Origin: Alteromonas sp. KUL49
GTDB lineage: Bacteria > Pseudomonadota > Gammaproteobacteria > Enterobacterales > Alteromonadaceae
Assembly (NCBI RefSeq): GCF_006538345.1
Contig: NZ_BJKL01000002.1
Location: 372,001 to 436,000, forward strand
Direction of reading: 5' to 3'
DNA: 64,000 nucleotides
Of this stretch, positions 18,282 to 26,706 are shown piece by piece. The translations under genes were made by a program, and so were the position numbers. Position 1 is the stretch's first letter, and the number at the start of each line of letters is the position of its first letter. Under the pieces are notes generated by a model. That model was not told the DNA's origin, did not search any database, and saw only the letters and a program-made list of their open reading frames with translations.

Positions 18282-18985
18282 ACGGCTAGCTCCATATGAA
18301 GCGACTCATTCATCACACCGTCAAGTAAGTGTAACTGCGTACTCGCCATATCAGCATATCTGGGATCATGAGTTACCATACAAATGGTGGTACCGTTGTC
18401 ATTGAGTGACTGCAAGAGTTTCATTACCAAGTCACCATTCTTTGAATCGAGGTTCCCCGTAGGCTCATCTACCAATAATACATCGGGGCTGTTTACCAGA
18501 GCTCTTGCTATGGCTATACGCTGCTGTTGCCCACCAGAAAGTTGATTGGGTTTATGTTGTGTTCGATGAGACATATCAACTTTTGCAAGACTGCTCTTAA
18601 CACGTTCCTCAATTTCTGAATTGGTAAGCGCGTCTTGGCGATAACGCAAAGGCAGTGCAATATTGTCGTACACGCTCAACTCATCAATAAGATTAAAGGA
18701 CTGAAATACAAAGCCAATATGCTTGTTGCGTATGCTGGCTCGCTGATTCACAGTAAGATTACTCACATCATGCCCACCTATGATGTACTCACCCGACGTA
18801 GGTGTGTCTAGCAAACCCAATATCGTCAACAGGGTCGATTTTCCACATCCCGAGGGCCCAGAAATAGAAACGTACTCACCATCAAATATTTCCAAATTGA
18901 CGCCTTGAAGCGCGCGGGTCTCCATTTCATTGGTCACGAATTTTTTAGTGATGTTGGTAAGTTTAACTTTGCTCTTTCTACTCAT
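18278..18985 (-). CDS. MacB/LolD-type ABC transporter ATPase
   Basis: The 235-residue ATPase has Walker A GPSGCGKST (about 40-48), the Q-loop FVFQSFNLID, signature LSGGQQQR (about 146-153), Walker B VLLVDEPTGNLD (about 165-176) and the H-loop MVTHD. The short GYVFQ-like lid and TGNLDS are typical of the MacB/LolD family. It overlaps the permease gene by 4 bp and lies 39 bp after the adaptor gene, so the three are co-transcribed. Confidence 0.95.
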   Translation of the reverse strand: MSRKSKVKLTNITKKFVTNEMETRALQGVNLEIFDGEYVSISGPSGCGKSTLLTILGLLDTPTSGEYIIGGHDVSNLTVNQRASIRNKHIGFVFQSFNLIDELSVYDNIALPLRYRQDALTNSEIEERVKSSLAKVDMSHRTQHKPNQLSGGQQQRIAIARALVNSPDVLLVDEPTGNLDSKNGDLVMKLLQSLNDNGTTICMVTHDPRYADMASTQLHLLDGVMNESLHMELAV

Positions 18986-19024
18986 AATTATTCCTAAATG
19001 AAAATAGGTTCGACAGGGCGTTGT

Positions 19025-20272
19025 CTATTGGGTGATTGCGATAGTGTCGTGTTCTTCCCATTGCGACATGTCCGACAAAATAAAGCGTTGAGAAACAGAA
19101 GCACCAGAAACAATCTGAATGCTATCTTTAGTTTCAATGCCAAATTTAAGTGTTGTTGCGTGGGCTAAATTACTATCGTCATCAACGCGATAAAGGCTAT
19201 TGGTACTGTTATTGGCTACATTGAGAGGCTTTTGAATGTAGAGCGCATTCTCTAGGGTTTGTGTGTAAATAGTGCCTGCAATATTGAGTTCTGGTCGCGC
19301 GTTGTCAGTCAGTTCACTGGTAAGTGTAACTTCAACTTGAATGGTACCGTTGTTTATCAAGGGTTCTACCCGAGCCACTTGGCCACTCATCGCACCATTT
19401 CGAGTGTCTATTTCTACCTGCTGGCCAACTTCCACGTATTGCATACTTGATTGTGGGATATCCAATATCGCATAGAGGGAATCCATACTCCCAACTAAGG
19501 CGAGTTGTTGCCCAGATATCACACTTTGGCCTAATTCTATTGATAGGGACTGCAAAACACCGGCAATACCTGCACGCACTACAAGTCGTGACTCGGTCTC
19601 TTTCACCAAATCAAGGGCTTCTTGCTGTGCATCAATGGAAGATTGAGCAATAACTAGATTAGCAGCATGCAGCTCTGACAATTGTGCGATACGTTCTACC
19701 TCAAATGCTAGCTGTCGAGTCAGCTGTCTATGCGCCAGCAAACTGCGTTTGAATTCGAGTTGAGATACCACCCCCTGTTCTGCGAGTTGTTCTTGAGCAC
19801 TTACCTCTAGTTCGGCACTTTCTTGGTTTGAGCGCATAACCTCAAGCGCTGACTGCTGCTCTAAGAGTTCGCGCTGCTGATTAATTTGTAGTTGAAGCAG
19901 TTGATTTTGAGCTTGTATCAGTGCTCGCTCTGCGGCTTTAACAGATTGGGTAATTGCAGGATCAACCAGCACCGCTATGACACTATCCGGCGTTACCAGT
20001 GCACCGGGCTTTAGCACGATTTCTTCAACAGTTGCTGCACTATAAGCCGTCAAAAGGCGAGTATCTTGTGATTTAAGGCGACCAAAACCACCTACTGATT
20101 GTTGTAGTTCACCTTGCTTAACCTCCCCTAACCAAATCTCTGAGGAAGACACTTGAACAGTGTTGTCGCGAGTGAAGACAAAACCACAGAGCGCCAATAC
20201 AGCCGAAACACCAACAATCAACTGCCAGCTTTTGAACCTGTGGTTAGAACGCTTCTCAATTTTAATATCCAT
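19025..20272 (-). CDS. HlyD-family periplasmic adaptor of the MacAB-like efflux system
   Basis: The 415-residue protein has one N-terminal membrane helix (about 16-32). A lipoyl/barrel-sandwich half-motif (about 60-100) and a long coiled-coil hairpin rich in Gln and Leu (about 100-215) follow. The second lipoyl half (LVVRAGIAGVLQSLSIELGQSV, about 225-250) and beta-barrel domains complete the fold. This is the membrane fusion protein that links the permease to an outer-membrane factor. It is the first gene of the five-gene operon (adaptor, ATPase, permease, regulator, kinase). A sigma-54 promoter lies 35-50 bp upstream of its ATG. Confidence 0.92.
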   Translation of the reverse strand: MDIKIEKRSNHRFKSWQLIVGVSAVLALCGFVFTRDNTVQVSSSEIWLGEVKQGELQQSVGGFGRLKSQDTRLLTAYSAATVEEIVLKPGALVTPDSVIAVLVDPAITQSVKAAERALIQAQNQLLQLQINQQRELLEQQSALEVMRSNQESAELEVSAQEQLAEQGVVSQLEFKRSLLAHRQLTRQLAFEVERIAQLSELHAANLVIAQSSIDAQQEALDLVKETESRLVVRAGIAGVLQSLSIELGQSVISGQQLALVGSMDSLYAILDIPQSSMQYVEVGQQVEIDTRNGAMSGQVARVEPLINNGTIQVEVTLTSELTDNARPELNIAGTIYTQTLENALYIQKPLNVANNSTNSLYRVDDDSNLAHATTLKFGIETKDSIQIVSGASVSQRFILSDMSQWEEHDTIAITQ

Positions 20273-20306
20273 TTCAACATCTCGTCGTTGTATCTAATGA
20301 ATAGAT

Positions 20307-20323
20307 AACAAACGCCATGCCAA
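20307..20323 (-). promoter_or_regulatory. Sigma-54 (-24/-12) promoter of the efflux operon
   Basis: On the minus strand the 17-mer TTGGCATGGCGTTTGTT matches the sigma-54 consensus YTGGCACGRNNNTTGCW, with only C-to-T changes in the two elements. The GG and GY positions are correctly spaced. Transcription would start near 20297, 25 bases before the adaptor ATG. The operon itself encodes an NtrC-type activator, which supports the call. Confidence 0.75.
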
Positions 20324-20400
20324 AACATTACCCATTGAAAAGTATGACTTTTTACAGATCCAGAAATGTTTTTTTGAGATGTTTTTTCGATTACACAACA

Positions 20401-20422
20401 GCGTTTTACGATTTCGAAACGC
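20401..20422. promoter_or_regulatory. Candidate upstream activating site for the NtrC-type regulator
   Basis: An inverted repeat with arms GCGTTT and AAACGC separated by 10 bp lies about 100-125 bp upstream of the predicted sigma-54 start site. This is a usual place for an enhancer site. It is a candidate only. Confidence 0.4.
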
Positions 20423-20454
20423 CACTAAAAAGCGAAATATCGGTCAAATAGTTA

Positions 20455-20557
20455 GAGAGGGAGCGATGGGCTTTTTATAGCCATCTGAGGCATAGATGCC
20501 GAAGCTGAGCCCCATGGATGGTATTGGCGTGCAATAAAAAGTCCATCGCTCCCTCTC
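20455..20557. repeat. 103-bp element with 24-bp terminal inverted repeats
   Basis: The arms are 20455-20478 (beginning GAGAGGGAGCGATGGG) and 20534-20557 (ending CCATCGCTCCCTCTC). They pair over 24 bp with one mismatch. The interior contains a smaller hairpin, GGCAT-AG-ATGCC at 20489-20500. The whole lies between the 3' end of the dienelactone hydrolase gene and the sigma-54 promoter of the efflux operon. It may work as a terminator or be a non-autonomous repeat of the MITE/REP kind. Together with the promoter and activator site it accounts for most of the 345-bp gap. Confidence 0.7.
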
Positions 20558-20617
20558 AAATGTTTTACACCACGTATTTAGTTGCGCTAATTAGCGCCAC
20601 ATCTTAAGCGCACGCCG

Positions 20618-21508
20618 TTAAAGCGCGCCTTTGAATAGCGCCAGCATTCTAGACCATGCCTTTTCCGCTTGCTCTTCGTTATACACCGCCGAATCTGGTG
20701 GACACCAACCGTGTAATGTGCCTTTGTACACTTCAATTTCAGCTGGTACACCAGCAGCTTCATAGGCGGCTGTTAAATCGTGCTTTACGGTGGGATAACG
20801 TTCATCGTCATTTTCTGCAATGGCGTGTAACACATGTGCAGGTGAGGTAGGGATCAAAAGGTGGGGACTGTCTTCCTTGTCGGTTACCATACCGCCACCG
20901 TGAAATGATGCTGCTGCACCTACTCTTTCCGGTACAGCGCCTGCGGTGCGAACAATTAATGGGCCGCCCATACAATAACCTGCCGTACCGATTTTACGCG
21001 AAGTATCAACGCCGTCTTGCTTGTCTATAAAATCAATGTAGTCTCTCGCGTCAGACATACTCGCTTGGTGCGTTAGCTTTCTCGCCATAGGTATCAGCCT
21101 ACCTCTTACCTCTGGATCACTGAACTGCTCACCTGGTGCAACCACAGGAGATTTAGCGTCGCGATAGAAAGGATTAACGACAAGCACGGCATAACCCTCA
21201 GCAGCGAGTCTGGTCGCCATTGCTTTAAACGCAGGTCGAAGCCCACGAATATCAGGCCAAAGCAAAATACCCGGATGCTCACCCTCCGCTGGTCTTACAA
21301 AAAAGGAGTCTGACATGCCATCAGCCATGGGTACGTTAACCTCTGACTCAATCAAATTACCCTCGAATAAGGCACTGGCATTGGCTAAACCTCCGTAGCA
21401 GAGCGACACGATAGCAGCGATACTGAGCTTGCTAAAGTCGCGACGATTGAGTGTACCGCCACCTTGGTTAAATTTTTGATTGTCATCTTCAGTGAACGTA
21501 TCACACAT
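20618..21508 (-). CDS. Tat-exported dienelactone hydrolase family protein
   Basis: The 296-residue protein carries a Tat signal at about 20-45 (LNRRDFSKLSIAAIVSL then LANA). The dienelactone hydrolase fold follows. The nucleophile Cys179 is in GYCMGG. Asp234/235 (AENDDE) and His266 (TLHGW) complete a Cys-Asp-His triad. The family hydrolyses dienelactones or other esters and lactones; a periplasmic location is expected. The substrate is not evident from the context. It is a single gene, followed by the long inverted repeat. Confidence 0.9.
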   Translation of the reverse strand: MCDTFTEDDNQKFNQGGGTLNRRDFSKLSIAAIVSLCYGGLANASALFEGNLIESEVNVPMADGMSDSFFVRPAEGEHPGILLWPDIRGLRPAFKAMATRLAAEGYAVLVVNPFYRDAKSPVVAPGEQFSDPEVRGRLIPMARKLTHQASMSDARDYIDFIDKQDGVDTSRKIGTAGYCMGGPLIVRTAGAVPERVGAAASFHGGGMVTDKEDSPHLLIPTSPAHVLHAIAENDDERYPTVKHDLTAAYEAAGVPAEIEVYKGTLHGWCPPDSAVYNEEQAEKAWSRMLALFKGAL

Positions 21509-21769
21509 GAGCTTCTCCGTTTTTTAATTTTTGACTAATGGCATAGGGACACTTTGCTTAAAACTTAGTCTATTACACTGTACGCTAGTAGGTGGGATCA
21601 TTTGCGTTTAATAACACATCAATAAGCTAGAATACCTGATTAAATTTAAACACTTAAAACCCATTGAAACTTTGCTCTAAACTATAGGTCACTAATTAAA
21701 AGCGACTGTGAATTCATTCAACTACACTTGGTTAGTGCTCAACATCAATCAGTAAAAGGAGTTTTGCTC

Positions 21770-24700
21770 GTGAATATATTAATGCGGCTTTGTTGTATGA
21801 CGGTGTTGGTTAGCACGATTTTTGGTTGCTCTCCTGTTGCTCCCGAACAATCGCCAACCGATACGTCAGTGTTGTTAGAAACGCCAAGTTACCACTCGCC
21901 ATCGAGCAATTCTCAGAGCTTAGACCAGCTCGCGATAGATTACGCCGACACGCCGTTTTCTGTGATGTATTTCAGCGAACAAACCTACGACAGAGGACCT
22001 GCCCTCGCAATCGCATTTTCTGTTCCCATTGACCCTACTACTCCTTTTCATCAATTTATTCAGCTTTACGACAAAGATAATCAACCAGTGAGCGGTAGTT
22101 GGATTTTGGGTGACCAACTTAACATTGCGTACTTTCCGTTTATTGACGCAGATACCAGCTACACGGTGGAGGTGTCCAAGGGATTAATGGCAGTGACAGG
22201 ACGTCAGTTAGGCAATGATTTCTCAGACACGGTGACTACCGACAGCAGCACGCAAAGCGTGCGCTTTAAAAGTCGCGGTGCACAGCTTTCTCCTCAGCTT
22301 TCTGACGGTTTAACGGTTGAAGCCATTAACGTGAGTGAGGTCGACATCGACTTTCATTACGTTGATGAAAGCAACTTAGAAGCCTTTCTCAACAGCTACA
22401 TTGGGAACAGCTATTACGAACTGCAAAACATCAGTCGTTTTTCCGAATTGGTATTCTCTGGCAGATACTCGCTACACCGCGCCGATAACCGTCGCCGAGA
22501 TTCACTCATCAATATTAAGCATATCGAGCCACTACAAAAGCCCGGCGTGTACATTGCGGTGATGAAGAAAGCTGGCGACTACCCATACGACTATCAAGTC
22601 ACCTGGTTCACCATTAGTGATATAGGCATGCAGGTACGCAAGACTGCCAACGGCTTATTGGCTTTTGTTAATGGAGTAGATACCGCTGCGCCTATTGAAG
22701 GCGTTGATATTCGACTCATTGATAACAATGGTAATACACTTGCCGAGCAAGGTTCCTCAGAAAATGGTATGGCTGAATTTTCTCGCGGGGCTCGCGATGC
22801 GGTCGCCGCCATTGCAAAGAAAGGCAACCACCTAAGCCTACTAAAGCTTAGAACGGCAGCCATGGATCTCACCGAATTCAATGTGAATGGTCGAAGCCAC
22901 AAACCGCTAGAGATGTTTTTGTACAGTCCACGAGACCTGTATCGTCCCGGTGAGACTATCGTGATTAACGGCATTTTACGAGACTATGACGGGCGTAAAG
23001 TTGAAGCACAAACCACCAATGTGCGTATTTTAAGGCCTGACGGCAGAGTGCATTCAAGTTTTGCTTGGCAAGGCGATACCGACAGCTTTTATACTCATAC
23101 CTTCTCGCTGCCTAGAAACACCTTAACTGGTGAATGGTCGTACGAAGTTACACTGGGTAATCGCGATATGTTCAGCTACTCGCTGAATATCGAAGACTTC
23201 TTACCAGAACGCATGAAACTAGCACTTTCTGCGAAAAATAGTGCCGTATTAGCGTCAGAAACCCCATCGCTTTCGATTCAAGGTGATTACCTGTACGGCG
23301 CACCAGCCGCTGGTAATCGTGCAGAAGTCGCCTTAAGTATTCGCCAAGCCAGAACGGTGTCATCTGAGTACAAAGACTTTGTGTTCGGCGTGGCGGGCTA
23401 TACCGATTATAATGACGATATCTCACTTCCCCCGATGACGCTGAACCAAGAGGGTCATCAACAACTGGCTGTCCCCAATACTTGGCAACAAGCCCAATAT
23501 CCTCTGAGAGTCAGTGCGCGCACCAGCTTATTTGAATCCGGCGGCCGTCCGGTAACGCGCTCACGGGACTTTATTATTTGGCCCGATGCCCAGCTCATCG
23601 GTATCAAACCCATGTGGGAAGATAATATCGCATCGCCAGAATCTAACGTGTCGTTTGAGTTTATAAATATAGATAGGCAAAACATCCTCAAAGAAAAATC
23701 GAATGTGACAGTTACGCTGATTCGAGAAGACAACAACAGTTATTGGCAATGGAACAATGGTTGGTCATATCAAGATGATATTGAGGAACATCCCGTACTT
23801 ACCAAGGTCGTCACATTCAATGCAGAAAACCCGTTGCTACTGGATTTTGCCGTTGAATACGGTAACTATCGCATAGAAGTCAGTGACAAAGACCAGTCTT
23901 TGTTAGCGAGCTATCGCTTCTTTGCAGGGTGGCGTTGGGATCGCTCATCCGACGGCATAATGGGTCGACCCGACATGGTGACTCTTGAATGGGACAAAGC
24001 AGCCTATAGTGCTAATGACAATGCCGCGCTAACTTTATCCGCTCCCTACGATGGCACTGCCATAGTCACCTTAGAAGCCGATGGTTTGTTGTGGCACACT
24101 ACTGCTGACGTGGTTAATAACACCGCCACCGTCAATATTCCCATTGAGGCTTCATGGCGTCGTCACGATATTTACGCCACCGCTAACGTTATTCGCGCTG
24201 GGGAAATACAAACCAAACACCTACCCAAGCGTGCTTTCGGCCTCATGCATCTACCGCTAGACAGAGAGCCGAGAAGACTAACCATTGAGCTAGACGCTCC
24301 GGAGCGAATGCTACCTGACACTGAACTTGTGACCAAAATTAAAGTGACAGGGGCTGATCAGCAACAGGTGAATATCACGCTAGCGGCAGTAGATACAGGT
24401 GTGTTGAGTATCAACAACACGCCTACCCCCAAACCCTTCGACTGGTTTTTTGCTAAGCGTCGATATACCACAGAAATTAGAGACACATGGGGTCTACTCA
24501 TTGAACAACTGAGTTCGAACAATGCACGTATGCGTTTTGGGGGCGATAGCGACGCGGAACTCACCCGTGGCGGTGATATGTCCGTTAGCGACGTGCAAGT
24601 GGTGAGTTTATTCTCTGGTAAAGTATCACTCAATGACAATGGCGAAGGAGAAATCACGCTTCCCGTTCCCTATTTCAACGGCGAACTTCAACTACGAGCA

Positions 24701-26689
24701 CTCGCCTTTAGCGACGATGCCTACGGCCACCACAGCGAGGCTGTAAAAGTCGCCGCTCCTATTGTGTCTTCCGTTAGCATGCCACGTTTTCTAGGTTACG
24801 GTGACCAATCCACCAGTACCGTTGAGCTTCGCAACATGACCGAAGAAGACATGGAACTGAAAGTAATGTTAACCGCAGACCCACAACTCGGTGGCAAACA
24901 AATAGATCAGTCTATTACTCTAGAGGCAGGACAGAAAACGGTAGTGCAACTGCCTATTTCTGGCGGCATCCCCTTCGGCCAAGGTACTGTAACACTCGAT
25001 GTTATTTCTGAGTCAAACCCAGAACAAGCATCGTTAAGCCGTTCATGGACACTGGGCATGCGCTCACCTTATGCAGCCCAATGGCGGACTTTTGATGCGC
25101 TTATCGATGAGAACACATCATGGGAACTTCCCGTGGATTTTAATGCGGGTTTAGCAACAAGTGCACAGCATTTGTTAGTTAATGTATCTTCGAATTTACC
25201 CATTAATACCGCTGATCATTTGAGTAATTTGTTGCAGTACCCCTATGGCTGCTTAGAGCAAACCACCAGCCGTGCATGGCCGCTCATCACTTCAGATATT
25301 AGCGCCCTCAAACCTTACATTGACGACGCCAACCAAGCCATCATCGATAACAAGCAAGAAGCGGTAAACACAGCCATCGCTCGCATAACCTCTATGCAGC
25401 GAAGCGATGGTAGCTTTGGTTTGTGGGGCAGCGGAAGTAACGAAAATCACTGGCTTACCGTATTTGCCACCGATTTCTTACTTCGAGCCGATGATTTGGG
25501 CTACCGAGTCAATCAGTCTACTTTGGTTAATGCTATGGAAAGACTTAACCGCTATGTTCGCACCAACCGTCAGCTATGGACTGAGCGCAGCGTATACAGC
25601 GATTGGCCCGAGCATTATCATTTGTCTTATCGCGCCTATGCCGCCTATGTATTAGCCACCAAACAGCAAGTCAGATTGAGTGATCTTCGTCAGTTATTCG
25701 ACAAACAATGGAATGCTGCTAAAAGCCCTTTGCCTTTGGCCTATTTAGCTATGGCACTGGAACTTGCTGGCGACACGCAACGCGCTAAAAGTGGGTGGGG
25801 CAAAGCCTTGAATTTTGGCGAACGAGAACGAGGTTACGCTGGTGATTATGGCTCAGAAATCAGAGATCTCGCCATGACAGTTTCCCTAGCAACACAAAGT
25901 AAGCTAGCAGATTTACCTAGCGCTCTGATAGTAAGACTTCAAGACGAACTACGTTCAAGACGCTGGCTGTCAACTCAGGAACGTTTTGCTTTGTTTACCT
26001 TGTCGAATGCGTTTGCCTCCAAACCAGGTGAGACTTGGTCAATCGAAGTTACCCAAGGTTCGGCCAACGCCAACAGCACGACTAGTCACACCGCGCATTC
26101 ACAATGGAGAAAGCTGTTGTCTGGTAATGATATTCCCGACAACCTTGAAGTGACTACTGACAATACCTCAGCCTTGTTTATCAATGCTACGGTACAGGGG
26201 TATCCCGAAGAAATGCCAGCCCCCGTTAGCGAGGGTATTCGCATTCATCGTAGCTACTTCACTGAGCACGGCGGCAAAGCCAACCTGCAAGAAGTCACTT
26301 CTGGCGATTTAATCCTCGTTAAGCTAGATGTAAGAAGCACGTCCGAACGATGGATACCTGAGGCCATGATTGTAGAAATGCTGCCTGCTGGCTTTGAGCT
26401 AGAAAACCAAAACCTAGAGTCTGCGGTTAAGATGGCAGATATGCGAGTTGACGGCTATACCATTGACCAATGGATGGGAAATACTGATATCCAGTACGAC
26501 GAATATCGCGACGACAGATACGTGGTAGCACTACCACTAGAACGTGACATGACAACACTATTTTACTTGGTTCGCGCGGTAACACCCGGGCGTTATGTTA
26601 TGCCACCTTCACAGGCTGAGGATATGTATCGCCCTTATATCCGTGCTATTGGTGAGTCTTCAGGCCCACTAGTTATCTCTAGCAAATAA
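21770..26689 (+). CDS. yfhM: Bacterial alpha-2-macroglobulin lipoprotein (YfhM type)
   Basis: I choose GTG 21770 because AAAGGAG lies 8 bases upstream and the product then starts with a short lipoprotein signal peptide ending in the lipobox IFGC. The ORF extends to a TTG at 21728. The 1639-residue protein has the alpha-2-macroglobulin domain series. The MG domains include the strongly conserved LYRPGETIxxxGxxRDYDG. A bait-like region precedes the thioester motif CLEQ at 1161-1164 in YPYGCLEQTTSRAWPL. The C-terminal receptor-like domain lies near 1480-1630. It traps proteases in the periplasm. It lies 17 bp upstream of pbpC, the usual partner that repairs peptidoglycan. Confidence 0.95.
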   Translation: MNILMRLCCMTVLVSTIFGCSPVAPEQSPTDTSVLLETPSYHSPSSNSQSLDQLAIDYADTPFSVMYFSEQTYDRGPALAIAFSVPIDPTTPFHQFIQLYDKDNQPVSGSWILGDQLNIAYFPFIDADTSYTVEVSKGLMAVTGRQLGNDFSDTVTTDSSTQSVRFKSRGAQLSPQLSDGLTVEAINVSEVDIDFHYVDESNLEAFLNSYIGNSYYELQNISRFSELVFSGRYSLHRADNRRRDSLINIKHIEPLQKPGVYIAVMKKAGDYPYDYQVTWFTISDIGMQVRKTANGLLAFVNGVDTAAPIEGVDIRLIDNNGNTLAEQGSSENGMAEFSRGARDAVAAIAKKGNHLSLLKLRTAAMDLTEFNVNGRSHKPLEMFLYSPRDLYRPGETIVINGILRDYDGRKVEAQTTNVRILRPDGRVHSSFAWQGDTDSFYTHTFSLPRNTLTGEWSYEVTLGNRDMFSYSLNIEDFLPERMKLALSAKNSAVLASETPSLSIQGDYLYGAPAAGNRAEVALSIRQARTVSSEYKDFVFGVAGYTDYNDDISLPPMTLNQEGHQQLAVPNTWQQAQYPLRVSARTSLFESGGRPVTRSRDFIIWPDAQLIGIKPMWEDNIASPESNVSFEFINIDRQNILKEKSNVTVTLIREDNNSYWQWNNGWSYQDDIEEHPVLTKVVTFNAENPLLLDFAVEYGNYRIEVSDKDQSLLASYRFFAGWRWDRSSDGIMGRPDMVTLEWDKAAYSANDNAALTLSAPYDGTAIVTLEADGLLWHTTADVVNNTATVNIPIEASWRRHDIYATANVIRAGEIQTKHLPKRAFGLMHLPLDREPRRLTIELDAPERMLPDTELVTKIKVTGADQQQVNITLAAVDTGVLSINNTPTPKPFDWFFAKRRYTTEIRDTWGLLIEQLSSNNARMRFGGDSDAELTRGGDMSVSDVQVVSLFSGKVSLNDNGEGEITLPVPYFNGELQLRALAFSDDAYGHHSEAVKVAAPIVSSVSMPRFLGYGDQSTSTVELRNMTEEDMELKVMLTADPQLGGKQIDQSITLEAGQKTVVQLPISGGIPFGQGTVTLDVISESNPEQASLSRSWTLGMRSPYAAQWRTFDALIDENTSWELPVDFNAGLATSAQHLLVNVSSNLPINTADHLSNLLQYPYGCLEQTTSRAWPLITSDISALKPYIDDANQAIIDNKQEAVNTAIARITSMQRSDGSFGLWGSGSNENHWLTVFATDFLLRADDLGYRVNQSTLVNAMERLNRYVRTNRQLWTERSVYSDWPEHYHLSYRAYAAYVLATKQQVRLSDLRQLFDKQWNAAKSPLPLAYLAMALELAGDTQRAKSGWGKALNFGERERGYAGDYGSEIRDLAMTVSLATQSKLADLPSALIVRLQDELRSRRWLSTQERFALFTLSNAFASKPGETWSIEVTQGSANANSTTSHTAHSQWRKLLSGNDIPDNLEVTTDNTSALFINATVQGYPEEMPAPVSEGIRIHRSYFTEHGGKANLQEVTSGDLILVKLDVRSTSERWIPEAMIVEMLPAGFELENQNLESAVKMADMRVDGYTIDQWMGNTDIQYDEYRDDRYVVALPLERDMTTLFYLVRAVTPGRYVMPPSQAEDMYRPYIRAIGESSGPLVISSK

Positions 26690-26706
26690 CAACGCGTAAA
26701 CAGCAT

